Numbered from the stretch's first letter, positions 24,478 through 36,015 are shown. The stretch is 64,000 nucleotides of DNA from Hansfordia pulvinata (GCA_006538405.1 BJKQ01000002.1:2480001-2544000), one strand, 5' to 3'. Translations and numbers: made by a program. The notes: generated by a model from the letters alone, not told the origin.

Positions 24478-25599
24478 TCAACGCCTCTTCCTGTGCCCGC
24501 CGGTGCCGGCCTTGCCGCCGCCGCCGCCGCCGCGCGACCCTTTCCTGCCGCGGGCGGGCGGGCGGCCCGAGGTCTCGATCTCGTGGACGTCCTTCTTGCT
24601 GAGCTTGAGCATGCCGTTGCGCAGCTTGCCGACCGCGGGCAGGTCGACGGCGATGTCCCTCTTGTTCCTGCGCCTGGCGACCGCGGCGGAGGCGCCGCCG
24701 CCGGAGCCATCACCACCACCACCCCCACTACCGGCCCCCGTCTTTTTGTTCTTGTTGTTGTTGTAGTACCCCGAGGACAGCGGGGCGGCGCCGGGCCTCT
24801 CGAGGATGATGCCGTTCTCGCGGGCCTCGCGGCGGCGCTTCGACTCGCGGCGGTCCGCGGCGGCGGCGATGCCCTGGCGCTGGGCCACGGGCATCTTCTT
24901 CTGGCGGTAGATGCTGTCGTGCGACCCGAGGGCCGCCATGCGCAGGTCCGTCGCCAGGTGGCGGTTGCGGCCGAAGTGCTCGGTGGCCGCTGGCGACGAC
25001 GACAAGGCCCCGTTGCCGCCGCCGCCGCCGCCAGCAGCAGCAGAGGCCCCCTTGCCGGAGAAGAGGTGTGACTCGGACAGCAGGCGCTGCAGGGCGAGGT
25101 CGTTCTTGAGCAGCGAGGGCGCGTCCTCGGCCGAGGCGGTCGGGGTCTTGGGCTGCGGCTTGTTGGCGGAGGAGGATCTGGCGCTTCCGTCGGCGGAGGC
25201 GGAGGCGCCGGGGACGCGCGAGGAGAGGAAGGCGCGCATCTCGCGGCGGGCCTCGGCGCTGTTGGTCGTGGCTGAGGGGACGTCGCTGGTGTGGGAGACG
25301 ACTTCGATCTCGGGGGCTGTCGGGTCGGAGTCGGGGCCGGAGTCCTCATCGTCATCGTCGTCCTCGTCCTCTCCTTCTTCGTCTTCGTCCTCTGAGAGAC
25401 CACCCCACGAGCCGGCGTCAGACTCGTCCTCGTCCTCGTCTTGGGTCTTTCCCTTCTTCGTCTTGGGTTCGGGCAGGGGCGCGAACTGGGCCTCGAAGTG
25501 GCGGCGGAAGATCTCGTTGGCGTCCTCCTGGCCGTGCTGCTGAGCCTCTTGCTCCGGGGCGGCGCGCAGCTTGCGCTTGCCCAGCGTGGAGGAGGGCAT
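24478..25599 (-). CDS. FAF1: FAF1-like 40S ribosomal RNA-processing factor
   Basis: The product resembles yeast Faf1 and human C1orf131 (DUF4602), a nucleolar factor needed for early pre-rRNA cleavage and 40S assembly. The gene is a single exon of 373 codons, starting at the ATG complementary to 25597-25599 (MPSSTLGKRKLR). The frame is open further upstream, but no plausible start lies there. Residues about 45-85 form a long Asp/Glu tract, as in many ribosome-assembly factors. The family signature is in the C-terminal half: KKMPVAQRQG, ENGIILERPG, and then RDIAVDLPAVGKLRNGMLKL followed by SKKDVHEIE. The tail is very rich in Gly, Arg and Lys. Glycine runs around residues 190 and 300 come from GC-rich codon repeats. 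It is divergent with HIS6. Confidence 0.88.
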   Translation of the reverse strand: MPSSTLGKRKLRAAPEQEAQQHGQEDANEIFRRHFEAQFAPLPEPKTKKGKTQDEDEDESDAGSWGGLSEDEDEEGEDEDDDDDEDSGPDSDPTAPEIEVVSHTSDVPSATTNSAEARREMRAFLSSRVPGASASADGSARSSSANKPQPKTPTASAEDAPSLLKNDLALQRLLSESHLFSGKGASAAAGGGGGGNGALSSSPAATEHFGRNRHLATDLRMAALGSHDSIYRQKKMPVAQRQGIAAAADRRESKRRREARENGIILERPGAAPLSSGYYNNNKNKKTGAGSGGGGGDGSGGGASAAVARRRNKRDIAVDLPAVGKLRNGMLKLSKKDVHEIETSGRPPARGRKGSRGGGGGGKAGTGGHRKRR

Positions 25600-26585
25600 G
25601 GCGGCTCGATCCGCGTCCCCCTGGGTCTGTCGGCGAGACGGGGCGGTGGTGGTGCGGCGTTGGTCTGCAGGCCAGAGCGGCGGGCGGTGGGCGGCTGTCG
25701 TCGTCCGATCGGAACTGCAGACCGGAAGAAATTGACAGCTGGCGCGGGATCCTGAGTGGGCGTTCGAGACTTCGTGGCGGGTGTGGGATAGTGGCAGTGG
25801 TAGTGGTGTGATTGACGCGAGCTGGCTTGTGATACAAGATATCAGCCAGAAAGAGACCCTTCTTGGGAAAAATATCAAATTTACCAAAGCTGCAGGCCAG
25901 GCTAAGAAGAGAAGTACGAGTACGATGATCACCTACATCACCTACATGAGCACTACCTAAGTACCTATGAGGTAGGTGGAGGGGTGTGTGGGTACACCCG
26001 AACAGGTACCCGTGCCTGGCAAGACCGTTTCCATGGGGCTGACTCTAGCGCCCGCAATGCGCCAGAAAAAGCACCCATCCGCGTTGCGCAGGGCTGCCGC
26101 ATACTCCGTAGTGGAGGCGAGCACAGGTACTGGGTGTACGAGTAGGTACCTTACGCGGCAATGGGAACCCCCACCTCGCGCTGCTGCCCCTCCATAGCCT
26201 CGTCAGGTCCTGCCTCGCCATCCAGTGTTGGGGATATTTCTCTCCTTGCACGGAGCCCATCCAGTGCATATCGTGAGTTCCATGTTTGCGCAGTCACAGT
26301 TTGACCGCCTATTTGTTGCACACAGAAAAAAGAATAATAATAATAGGTATACTGACAGCACTGTGAGCCAGAAAAGCCGCGCTCAAAAAATCGCGTTGCT
26401 GGATCACCCCAGGAAAGAGGGAGAAGGGCAGCAAGGCGAGGCGGGTGTGTCCAGGTAGGAACCGCACACACTCCACTGGGAGCACTCCGTCAGGCACGCT
26501 CAATCGCCAAGAAGTGAGGGGGGAATCAAGAGCAAAGCGTTGGGAACAGCACACATTCACAGACTTCCCAGCAGAGACACGCACA
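25600..26585. other. Divergent FAF1-HIS6 promoter region
   Basis: About 990 bp separate two genes that point away from each other, so both promoters lie here. A TGACTC core, the half-site bound by Gcn4/CPC1 amino-acid-starvation regulators, is at 26040-26045, about 540 bp from the HIS6 ATG. That is far for a direct site, so I give it low weight. One TACGAGTA motif copy lies near 25916 and another near 26136. Confidence 0.45.
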
Positions 26586-27544
26586 ATGACGCGCTTCCGC
26601 CCCTGCATCGACCTGCACGCGGGTCAGGTCAAGCAGATCGTCGGCGGCACCCTGTCCGACTCGGCGCCCTCGTCCCTGCGCACCAACTGGGTGTCGGCGC
26701 GGCCCGCCTCCTACTACGCCGCCCTGTACCGCGACGCCGACCCGCCTCTCGAGGGGGCCCACGTCATCATGCTGGGGCCCGGCAACGCCGACGCCGCCGC
26801 CGAGGCCTGCGCCGCCTGGCCCGGCATGCTGCAGGTCGGCGGCGGCGTCACCGACGCCAACGCCGCCGAGTGGGTGGCCCGGGCCGCCGACGGGGGCAAG
26901 CAGGCCGCCAAGGTCATCGTCACCTCCTTCCTCTTCCCCGACGGCCGCTTCAGCCAGGCCCGCCTCGACTCCGTCCTCGCCGCCCTCGGCGGCGACCGCG
27001 ACCGGCTCGTCATCGATCTGAGCTGCCGCCGCGTCGTGCCGGACGGCGACGGTGGGGATAAGGGCGGAGCCAGGTGGTTCGTCGCCATGAACAAGTGGCA
27101 GACCATTACCGACATGGAGGTGAACCAAGGTGAGGCAACCCGCCGCCCGTCTGGCCCATCATACTCACGCTTACACCCCACTCCCTCCCTCCAGACTCGA
27201 TCCGCCAGCTGGCCCCCTATTGCTCCGAGTTCCTGATCCATGCCGCCGACAACGAGGGCCTGCAGCGCGGCGTCGACGAGGAGCTCGTCGCGGCGCTGGC
27301 CGACTGGTGCGAGCTCGGCGACGGCGGCAGCCGGCGCAGTATCCCCGTCACCTATGCCGGCGGCGGTCGCTCCCTTGCCGACCTCGAGCTTGTCAGCCGC
27401 CTGAGCCGCGGCCGTGTTGACCTGACCATCGGCAGCGCTCTCGACTGCTTTGGCGGAGACGGTGTCCGCTTCGACGACTGCGTCGCCTGGAATCGCCAGA
27501 GGCTGCAGGAGGATCGCGAGAAGGCCCAGGCCGGCGACAACTGA
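26586..27544 (+). CDS. HIS6: Phosphoribosylformimino-AICAR-ribotide isomerase (histidine synthesis)
   Basis: The enzyme carries out the fourth step of histidine synthesis, opening the ribose ring of ProFAR to give PRFAR by an Amadori rearrangement in a TIM-barrel fold. There are two exons, 26586-27129 and 27195-27544, with a 65-nt intron (gtgagg donor, ccag acceptor), coding for 297 aa. That is a little longer than the 261-aa yeast His6. The general acid-base Asp sits in the N-terminal [18 protein letters not shown]. Phosphate-binding glycine loops follow in [27 protein letters not shown] and [14 protein letters not shown]. The second conserved Asp is in [10 protein letters not shown]. The start codon follows directly after cacaATG and gives the canonical N-terminus. 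GC content is very high. The gene is convergent with CRN1, only 310 bp away. Confidence 0.96.
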
Positions 27545-27854
27545 AAACCGCCGCCTTCAGCATCTTGTCCGAATTGCCAGGACCCGAGACCGCGCGGGGT
27601 GCGGGCCGGAAGCCATGAGGCAGCCCTAAATATCTTGAAAGCGGATGGAAAAGGTATCTTGGTTTTGTCATTTGGAATCCTCTCTCGTCTTATACATGCG
27701 TACCTCACACAAAAACGTTCAGATCGTTATTCGCCCTTTTCCGTCTCACACCACGTCGTGCTGCGCCACCTTTGACTGCTCATCGCTGCCGCCCTGTTCT
27801 ATCTGTCATACAAACAAGTCTTACTACAAGACCCCCGTGAGAGAAGTCTCTAGT
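27545..27854. other. Short convergent gap between HIS6 and CRN1
   Basis: 310 bp shared by the 3' ends of two convergent genes. I see nothing else in it. The 3' UTRs are likely to lie close together or overlap. Confidence 0.6.
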
Positions 27855-30287
27855 TTATGATCGGAGCGATTCGAGCTCCAGTTCCAGCTGGCGAATACGC
27901 TCACTCTGGTCCTGAGACCCTGAGCCCGATCGCTTCTTCAGACCGTCAACCTCGGTCGTCAGGTGGTTGATCTGCTGCACCTGGGTGCTGATCAGCTGGC
28001 TCTGTGACTCGAGGAGCTGCTTGATTTGGCCGAGCGTGACCTGGTCGCCCTCGCCAGATGCCGAGCTACCGTTCGTCGGTGCAGCGGCAGCAGGGGTGGA
28101 GGTTCCAGAGGAGGAAACGTAGGTGGGGGTTCGAGCTGGCGATGCGACCTTGGGCGAAGGGGCGCTCGTAGTCTTGGTGGGGAAAGTCGCCTTGGGCTCA
28201 ACTTTGGGAACCACCGAGGCTCGCTGAGCTGGCCTGGACACCTCCTCAAACCCAGAGTTGTCATCGGCTTCTACTTCCTCGTTGTCGTTGTACTTGGACG
28301 CCATGGCCGCGATTGAGCCCTTCTGGTCCTTCATGGATGGAGGAGGGCTTCTGGTGGCGGCGGGCGCAGGCGCAGGCTCTGCTTCCTTCTTTGGCGCTGG
28401 CTTCGCAGCTGGCACAGGAGCAGGGGCAGGAGCCGGCTTGTAGTCGCCTGGGACCTCGACAGGGGCGTTGCCTTCGTAGATGCTCTCGAAGTCGACCTTG
28501 GCGGGCAGTGCAGTCTTGCCAGAGAGCCACTCCTGGGCGCTGACAGCAGGCCTAGAGCCAACGGCGGGGGGAAAGATGTCGGATTGGAATGTTTCGGCTC
28601 GGCGGGGAACCATGAAGGAAATGGGCTCGATGTAGGTGTCGTTGACCGTCTTGTAAGCGCGCATCACCTCGTTCTCGTGGACCTGGGTAATGTTAGCGGG
28701 CCTCTAAAACCAGTCGCCAACTGGGCCTTGATTAGGGTATCCGAAAGGGGTCGCCTCACATTGACGCCGCGCTTCGGCAGGAAAGCGAGACCTCGCTGGG
28801 GTTCTGGCGACTTATACTCCGATAGAAACTCAAACTTATCGTTTTCGTATTCATAGTAGCGGATGTTGCCATCACTGGGACAGGTCAGTATCTCCCGTCA
28901 TTACTCGCTGTAAGCGCTTTGCCATTCGGCGGCGTAGAGAACGCAAAGTGACTTACCCCTTGCCAGCAAGATAGAGGCAGTTGCAGCTGTCATCTGTGAC
29001 GTGGCGCGTTAGACATTCGTTCCTTTTCGGCGCGGGCCCGGAATTTTTGAGGCTTACCCCAGAAAGGCATGTTGACACCCGACATGCTGTCGAGAGTGGT
29101 GAAGCCCCCGATGGGACTTGTGTTACCGGGTTCCCACAGAGCCAACTGGCGGTCGCTCATGCGGGAGAAACCGGTGGTGGCAAAACGGTTCTTCTCTCCC
29201 ATCCACACGACACGGCTGTTCTTGGCGCCTTCGTGACCAGGTCCCTCATGGATAGGCTTCTCCTGTCGAACATCCCACACGCGCAATTTCTTGTCTCTCG
29301 AGGTGGTGACAAGCATAGAGCCTGCGGCGTTCCAGGACAAGCTTTGAATGACGTCGGTGTGCTTGAGGGATAGGTGAGCCTGTCCGGTAGCAATGTCCCA
29401 GATCTTAATGGTCAGGTCTCCCGAGGCAGAAGCGAGGATGTTTTCGGCGGCAGGGTTGAACAAGACTTGTCCGACTTTTTTGTGGTGGCCGGAGAACTTG
29501 GCGACAGGGGCGATATCGGCGGGCTCCTCGGCATCGGTGAAGAGGGTGAAGTCCTTGGGAACCTCCCAGATCATGACCTTGCCATCGTCTGAGGCAGAAG
29601 CAATCACACGGTCATTGAAAGGGTTCCTATAGCACAGCGGGTAGGTCAGAATCGGGGCGGTCTGTTGACGGTGAATAGAGCGAGACTCGTTTGCGCCGAG
29701 GCGAAGACGAGGAAGGGACAAGAGCGCGATTCGGTTCTGTGATGGAGCAGGGGAAGTCGTACCAGTCGGTGTCGGTGACAGTGGCCGTGTGGCCGCGGAA
29801 GAGGGGGATGACATCGGGAACTTTGCCCCTCTCATTCACGGGGATGACGGCAAAGGCGCCGCCGCCGCTGGCGTCCCAATTGACGGAGAGATATTCGGGG
29901 TTGGCCTGGTTTCCAAGTTAACAAAAGTTCCGGGTGCGCAAGAGCGACACCAATGGGGTGGCGAGAGGTGCGGTGGCCAGTGACAGCTACCAAGACGTGG
30001 TGAGATTACCTTGACCAAGTTGGTATCCCAAGCATTGCGGCTAATGCGCAGGTTGTCGTAGCATGAATCTTTGCGTGTCGACTTGCCGAACACGTGCCCT
30101 TGATCGCCAGCCAGTTAGCACAAGATATTTCGTTGGCGTGCGGATGGGTTAATATGTGGGCTGATATATGTAGACTCCCATGTCGCACGGGGCGAGCCGC
30201 GCGGCGGGCGGGCAGGCGGGCGGGCTGGCGAGGGGCAGAGAGGCTGAACATACGGTATTTAGAAGCTCGCACAAAGCGACCAGACAT
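27855..30287 (-). CDS. CRN1: Coronin, actin-binding WD40 protein
   Basis: Coronin binds actin filaments and the Arp2/3 complex at cortical patches and growing tips. I infer seven exons on the minus strand: 30287-30254, 30098-30010, 29905-29763, 29626-29058, 28993-28957, 28874-28760 and 28682-27855, coding for 604 aa. The 34-nt first exon reads MSGRFVRASKY and joins exon 2 as RHVFGKSTRK, matching the coronin N-terminus. The WD40 propeller fills the first 400 residues (for example LFRGHTATVTDTDWN and IASASDDGKVMIWEV). After it comes the coronin extension (MRAYKTVNDTYIEPISFMVP), then a Pro/Ala/Lys-rich unique region. A C-terminal coiled coil follows (LLESQSQLISTQVQQINHL), as needed for oligomerisation and Arp2/3 contact. 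Exon 5 is only 37 nt. All junctions keep frame with GT-AG borders. Confidence 0.95.
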
Positions 30288-32635
30288 GGTAAAATTGTGC
30301 GAGTGATGGAAGGCCGGGTTAGGTAAATATACAAGAATGGAGTGTCGTGTCAGGACCTCTGTGCAGGATTACCCTGTCGCCAGCAGGAAAGCGCAAGAGG
30401 GAAGGGAGGCCGCGGCGGGAGGATGGCAGGGGCGAGCAAGTAGGACAGCAAAGTCGACTTGCAAGCGGGAGTGAAAGGCCGGAGAGGCGAGCAGTGGACG
30501 TGGGCACGGAGTTTACACCTGGCCAGGTGGAGGGAAAGGTGCAAGAAGGTCGTGACAGAGGGTAATGGAGAGTGAGAGGATGGGAAGAGGAAAGTTGAAA
30601 TGGGAAGCTGGAGGTGCGAGTCGACAGCGAGCAGCTGCAGGTGGTGCTGGTCCCGGATCCAATGCGCAGCGCAACCCAGCCCACTTCCCGTCGCCAGTAG
30701 GTTGGAGGTACCTGAAGGTCAGGTACGAGGAGCTTCAAGGAGCGGGTACACTGGATGGTATCGACAGTGCATGTACCTCAGCTCCAGGGTACATAAGGGA
30801 CTTTTACCTACCAGCCTCAAGTGAGGTACACATTTGGGCAGAGGTATCAGCGTCGAGGGAGATACAAGCGACAAGTACACGTGGGCGGTGGGCGAGAGGG
30901 TACACCTCAAGGCTCCGAATACCTCGAGGCAGCAGAAGCTCGGGTCCACCCTCGCAGTCAGAGCCGGAGGTCAGAGCACTCCGGCCGGCGCGTCATGGCT
31001 TAGGAGGACCATGCCGAGGAATGTAGAAACCTGGGCTGGGCTGGGCAGCAGCTGAGGGGAAAGGGAGGCGGCCCGACGTCAGTAGGTAACGAGTGAAGAA
31101 GATCGCCCGCCTGGCAAAGGGGTCGTCACGGGCATGCTTGTGTACGTGAGACAACACAGCCCCGAGGATTGGGACATCCGTTGGAAAGCCATTGGCGGGG
31201 GGGTAGGTAGGTAGGTAGGTAGTACCAGCTTGGATACGAGTATGAACCCGCAAGGTCCATCTAACAAGTAAAATCGAATCGTTTGTACGATTGCAGGCCT
31301 TCGTTTCTCATTGCCCAACCAGCGCTGACCCTGTCTTTGAGGTACGCGTACATCCCTTGGAAGCAGCCGGGGCTTCTAATAAAATTGGCTCGAGTTGGGT
31401 TGACAGCCAGAGGCTTTCCCAGCCCAACGATCTCACACTGCAGTGGTTGTCCGGGCAAGAGCCTGCCAATCCCCTGTAAGGACACTTTGACACTTCCATT
31501 GACACCTGGACCTCCCCAGCACTGAACCTGGCCCCTGGTGGCCCCAGCACCGCCTCAACGCATGCTCAGACTACTCGTATCTACTCCTACCTACCTAAGG
31601 TACTTACCTACCTGATGTAAGGTACGTACACATAAGCCTCAAGGCTTCGGCAGGTAGGTATTCTAGTTGTATGCGATCAAATTAGGTATCCGTGTCTGTA
31701 GACACGTCTTGCTTGAGGTATTTGTGAGAATGCTCGGGGCTGAGGGACTGACGGGTATCATCATAGTATTTCATATTTGCAGGCTGTTCTCTGCTCGAGC
31801 GGCACTCACTCCTCAATATACATAGCCGTAGGGTTCTCAAGGGGTGTATCCAAGCGGTTGACAGCTTCCTGGGGTGGCGATAGCATGAGGCTGGTTGTCC
31901 AAGAGTAGGTATCTATATGGTAAACCCCCAATCTATCTGTCATTGGAAATCGTGGACAACTTCTTGGTGAATGGCCGGTCACCTGGCGCGCAGATCCAAG
32001 CTGCACACTCGATTTTTCACCAGTATAGTCACTGATTGATGTTGACAAAGGAGTGGTGGATTTCTCCTCTACAGTTGACCCCAACTTCTGGAATGTGAAT
32101 GCTGGCCTACTCGTAAACGGGGGTCAAGATACATCTCATCGAGTAGATATCGATGATCACGGCAGGTGCGAGTTGGTACCTTGCGAACTTGAGGGCAAAG
32201 TGCGGCGGCGGGACTGATCTGCTACTGGATGTACCCTCCTCAAGACGGATACACGCGACCACACCGTATCTCTACTATGGTGAATCGTACTTATGCCCAC
32301 CAAAGTACGAGCATCTCTCACTTCAGGCCAGGGCTGCATTACGGGCCACCCGGGAAAGCGCGTCCGTAGCGGGTGTTGCACGCAAAGCGTCGCGCCGCGC
32401 GCCACCAGCTGCAAATGATTTTGTAGCTCCATCTGCCCCGTCCAACTGCGCGCACGCCCTGTACCTGGCAGACATCATCTATCTCCTCGTCGCAACCCCC
32501 GTTCTTCATCCTTTGCGTCGCCAGTGCCGCCGGTACCATTCTCAAATCCATCCGGCTCATCTCACTCGCTTTGCGCAGCTCGGCGCGTCCGCCCATCTCG
32601 ACAACCACCACCTCCTCACCTCGGCTTCTGCCAAA
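30288..32635. other. Divergent CRN1-POB3 intergenic region
   Basis: About 2.35 kb with no recognised gene. It holds many TACCTAC/GTAGGTA pieces, for example a (TAGG)5 run at 31203-31223 and clusters near 31575-31660. The last 200 bp before POB3 are CT-rich, as expected for a leader. A frame on the minus strand near 31806-32084 looks somewhat protein-like but has no ATG at its start. Confidence 0.5.
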
Positions 32636-34645
32636 ATGGCTGGCTTGTGAGCCTCCCGCCTCCTCCTCCCCTCTCAGGCTCGGTGCTGTGTTGGGCCTGC
32701 TCTGTTCATCTGCTGACTCTCCCCAGTGAGAACTTCGACAACATCTTCCTCGACCTTTCCAAAGAGTCGGGCAAGTGCCGTTTCGCCGAGAATGGCCTGG
32801 GTTGGAAACCCTCCAGTGGTGGTAGCACCTTTACACTCGACAGCGGCGACATCGCCTCGGCCCAGTGGAGTCGTGCTTCGAAAGGCTTCGAGGTCAAAGT
32901 TCTGAAACGCTCCTCCGAGGTCGTTCAGCTCGACGGCTTCCAGCAAGACGTATGCCCATCCCAATCCCTCCGATCTCACCGCCCTCCTGCTCCTGCACTC
33001 TTGCCACATTCGCTAACGTTTGCCTTTGCGCTACTGCAGGATCTCGAGCGCCTGAGCAAAATCTTCAAGAACTGGTACAGCATAAACCTCGAATCCAAGG
33101 AACACGCCTTGCGCGGCTGGAATTGGGGCAAGGCCGAATTCAGCAAGGCCGAGCTGGTCTTCAACGTTCAGAACAAGCCGTCCTTCGAAATTCCATACTC
33201 CGAGATATCCAACACCAACCTGGCAGGTCGCAACGAGGTTGCCGTCGAGTTCGCCGCATCCAACGAGAATGACCCAGGCACCAGTGCTGACCTGGGAGGC
33301 GCCCGCGCCCGCGGCAAGAAGACGGGTGCCGGTCGCGACCAGCTTGTCGAGATGCGCTTTTATGTGCCTGGTACCTCCACCCGCAAGGAGACCGAGGGTG
33401 GTGATGGCGAGGGCGCCAGTGACGCCGAGGGCGAGGAGAAAGCTGCTGCCACAATGTTCTACGAGACCCTTCTCGACAAGGCCGAAATCGGCGAGGTTGC
33501 AGGAGATGCCATTGCCACCTTCCTTGACGTCCTGCACCTCACGCCCAGGTACGTCGAACCAGCCACGCCGGTGTTGCCGGTGCGCGCGTGCTACAAGCTC
33601 GCAGCTTCATAACCTCCCCTGCCAATGTGTCACCGTGTGCTAATTCTCGTGCAGAGGCCGTTTCGACATCGACATGTACGAGGCGTCTTTCCGCCTGCGT
33701 GGAAAGACATACGACTACAAGATCCAGTACGATGCCATCAAGAAATTCATGGTCTTGCCCAAGCCAGACGAGGTTCACTTCATGCTCTGCATTGGTCTCG
33801 ACCCCCCACTCCGCCAGGGCCAGACCAGATATCCTTTCCTTGTCATGCAAGTTAAGAGAGACGAGGAGGTTACCATTGACCTCAACATGGCGGAGGAAGA
33901 GATCAACGAGAAGTACAAGGACCGCCTACAGCCTCACTACGAGCAGCCTCTCCACCAAGTCGTCACCTACATCTTCAAGGGCCTGGCCAACAAGAAGATC
34001 TCCTCGCCTGCCAAGGACTTCATCACCCACCGCCAGCAGTACGGCATCAAGTGCTCGATCAAAGCTGCGGAGGGTTTCTTGTACTGTCTGGAGAAGGCTT
34101 TCATGTTTGTGCCCAAGCCGGCCACCTACATTTCCTACGACCAGATTTCTTCCATCACCTTCTCGCGCATCACCGGCGGTGTGTCGGCTCTGTCAACGTT
34201 TGATATCACAGTCCATATGAAGGCTGGCGGTGCCTCGAACCAATTCAGCAACATTAACAGAGAGGACCTGAAGGCGCTCGAGGACTTCTTCAAGCTCAAA
34301 GGATTGCGCGTCAAGAATGAGATTGACGAGGATGCCAAGCTGTTGGCGTCCGCTTTGCGCGAGCAGGCCATGGACGACTCGGAAGAAGAGGCCGTCGGCG
34401 CTCGTGCAGACCGAGGATCCGCCGACGAGGACGAGGAGAGCGTCGACGAGGACTTCAAAAGCGAGAGTGAGAGCGATGTCGCCGAGGAGTTCGACTCGGA
34501 GCATGAGTCATCAGGCTCAGGCAGTGAGTCGGGAGACGGCGGCGGCGGCGGTGGTGGAGACGACGATGAGGACGAGGACATGGCCGACGACAATGACGAT
34601 GAGGACAGCAAGCCCAAGGCAAAGAAACAAAAGACCAAGAAATAA
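32636..34645 (+). CDS. POB3: FACT complex subunit Pob3 (SSRP1 family)
   Basis: Pob3 pairs with Spt16 in FACT, the histone chaperone that moves H2A-H2B aside for polymerases and restores nucleosomes afterwards. I infer four exons: 32636-32646, 32727-32949, 33040-33548 and 33655-34645, coding for 577 aa. The first exon is only 11 nt (ATGGCTGGCTT). The N-terminal dimerisation domain begins MAGLFENFDNIFLDLSKESG. The SSRP1/POB3 tandem PH-like domains follow, including FDIDMYEASFRLRGKTYDYK and FITHRQQYGIKCSIKAAEGF. The C-terminus is a long Asp/Glu/Ser tract ending in a basic KPKAKKQKTKK. There is no HMG box, which is normal in fungi, where Nhp6-type proteins supply that function. CT-rich sequence precedes the ATG. 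Confidence 0.97.
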
Positions 34646-35989
34646 GCGCCGTTCGGCCAAACACATCCGATCGCCTCGATGCCGCCCACAGGGTCGTGCG
34701 GGCTGGGTGTCAGAGGGGAAGGCGTGATTGGTGGTGCAGAGAGCTTGGGCAACGGCTGGGTTTCTTTAGAGGCGTCGGCGTTTGGGGAGGAAACGGCATG
34801 GGTGAAATATCGTACCCAAGACTCATCTGTATTTTTCTTGGCCCTACGCCCAGTCTTTGGTTTTTATTTTTCCCGGCTATTTGCCGTGGTCGGTTCTGGG
34901 TTACGTCATTCAATAGGTGCAGCCACCTACGGCTGTGATCAAGTCCATCAAGTTTCGCTGTAATGGAAGATGAAGTATTGAACTACGAAGCTGGGAGAGT
35001 CCTGCGGCGAGGACCCCGTGAGTTGAGCAGAGAGCTTGACACCTGTGCAAGGACAGTTAAGCCACGTCTCAGACCCGACATCGAGGCGCCGACGACCAGT
35101 CAGGTCGCCGTATTGGAGGGGCCACACGCTTGCGGGGCACATCTATCATACCAGTCAAACCTACCGGTATGACTACTCGTACATGCAAACTTGGGGAGGA
35201 AGACCGTCGTATATCGAACTGCGGGTCACGCGGGCTGCTGACGGACGTTGAGCTGGAGCAATGGCTTACGAGTCAGCGCATGCTCTCAAGATGTCCAACC
35301 GCCTGGCCGCAGCGCAGGTTCATGCAGGTCCTGTCAGATCTACGAGTAAGGGCATGGAAAGCTCGAGGCCGCATCTGAGTAACCATTGAGGCGGGCATTC
35401 GTGCCAGAGGGGGGTCCGCGTCTTGTCCGTGAATGGACAGAAGCTGCCGCGGGGGTGGAGATTCGGCGGCTACCTATCCACCTGCGAGTCTATGGAGTAT
35501 CAACGACAGCCAGCGCATGCCCACGCGGACTCGTGTTGCGTGCAAGTCTATGAAAGTCTAACCTGCTCGCATTGGGCGATGCCGAACGGCGTGCAGCACG
35601 CGGCGAGAGCTGGACCGGGGAGGTGCTCTGCGATACAGGTCGTCCTTCGACAATGGCTGGCTGGATAAAACTCGGTTACCGCGGCGCCAGGCGACAGTCA
35701 ACAATAAAAGTCATGCTTGTATTCAGGCACAATGCGAAAAGAAAACAAGAGGACCTGGGCCATCGTGGTGCTGGGTAACGTGACTGGTCAAACCCAAACC
35801 AACTACGAGTACAAACCCTGCACGAGGACTTGCATGCATACGAGTAGGATGCGAATCACGATACTGGTACTCGTACTCACGCTGAGTGACCAGCAGCGCG
35901 GAGCTAATGCGTGCTCTAGCATGGATCAGACGGGCAGCCATTCATGGAGCTGCGCAGGGCCAGACTTGAGAATGTGGCACGGATGACGA

Positions 35990-36015
35990 GGGGGGGGGGG
36001 GGGGGGGGGGGGGGG
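35990..36015. repeat. Poly-G run of 26
   Basis: Longest homopolymer in the window, on the + strand. Confidence 0.95.

Noticed and set aside
24107..25543. Long plus-strand frames opposite FAF1
   Set aside because: Shadow frames of a GC-rich gene; the minus strand carries the recognised product.
25600..25932. N-terminal extension of FAF1 up to 25932
   Set aside because: The open frame upstream begins with an unrelated hydrophobic stretch, lies in the divergent promoter region and has no counterpart in the family. MPSSTLGKRK is the likely start.
30010..30098. Coronin starting with GTG at 30093
   Set aside because: A 34-nt exon at 30254-30287 with an ATG joins this exon in frame and supplies the known coronin N-terminus.
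31806..32084. 92-codon frame on the minus strand between CRN1 and POB3 that looks fairly protein-like
   Set aside because: The apparent start is TTG, not ATG, and no upstream exon with a start could be found. Too weak to call a gene or pseudogene.
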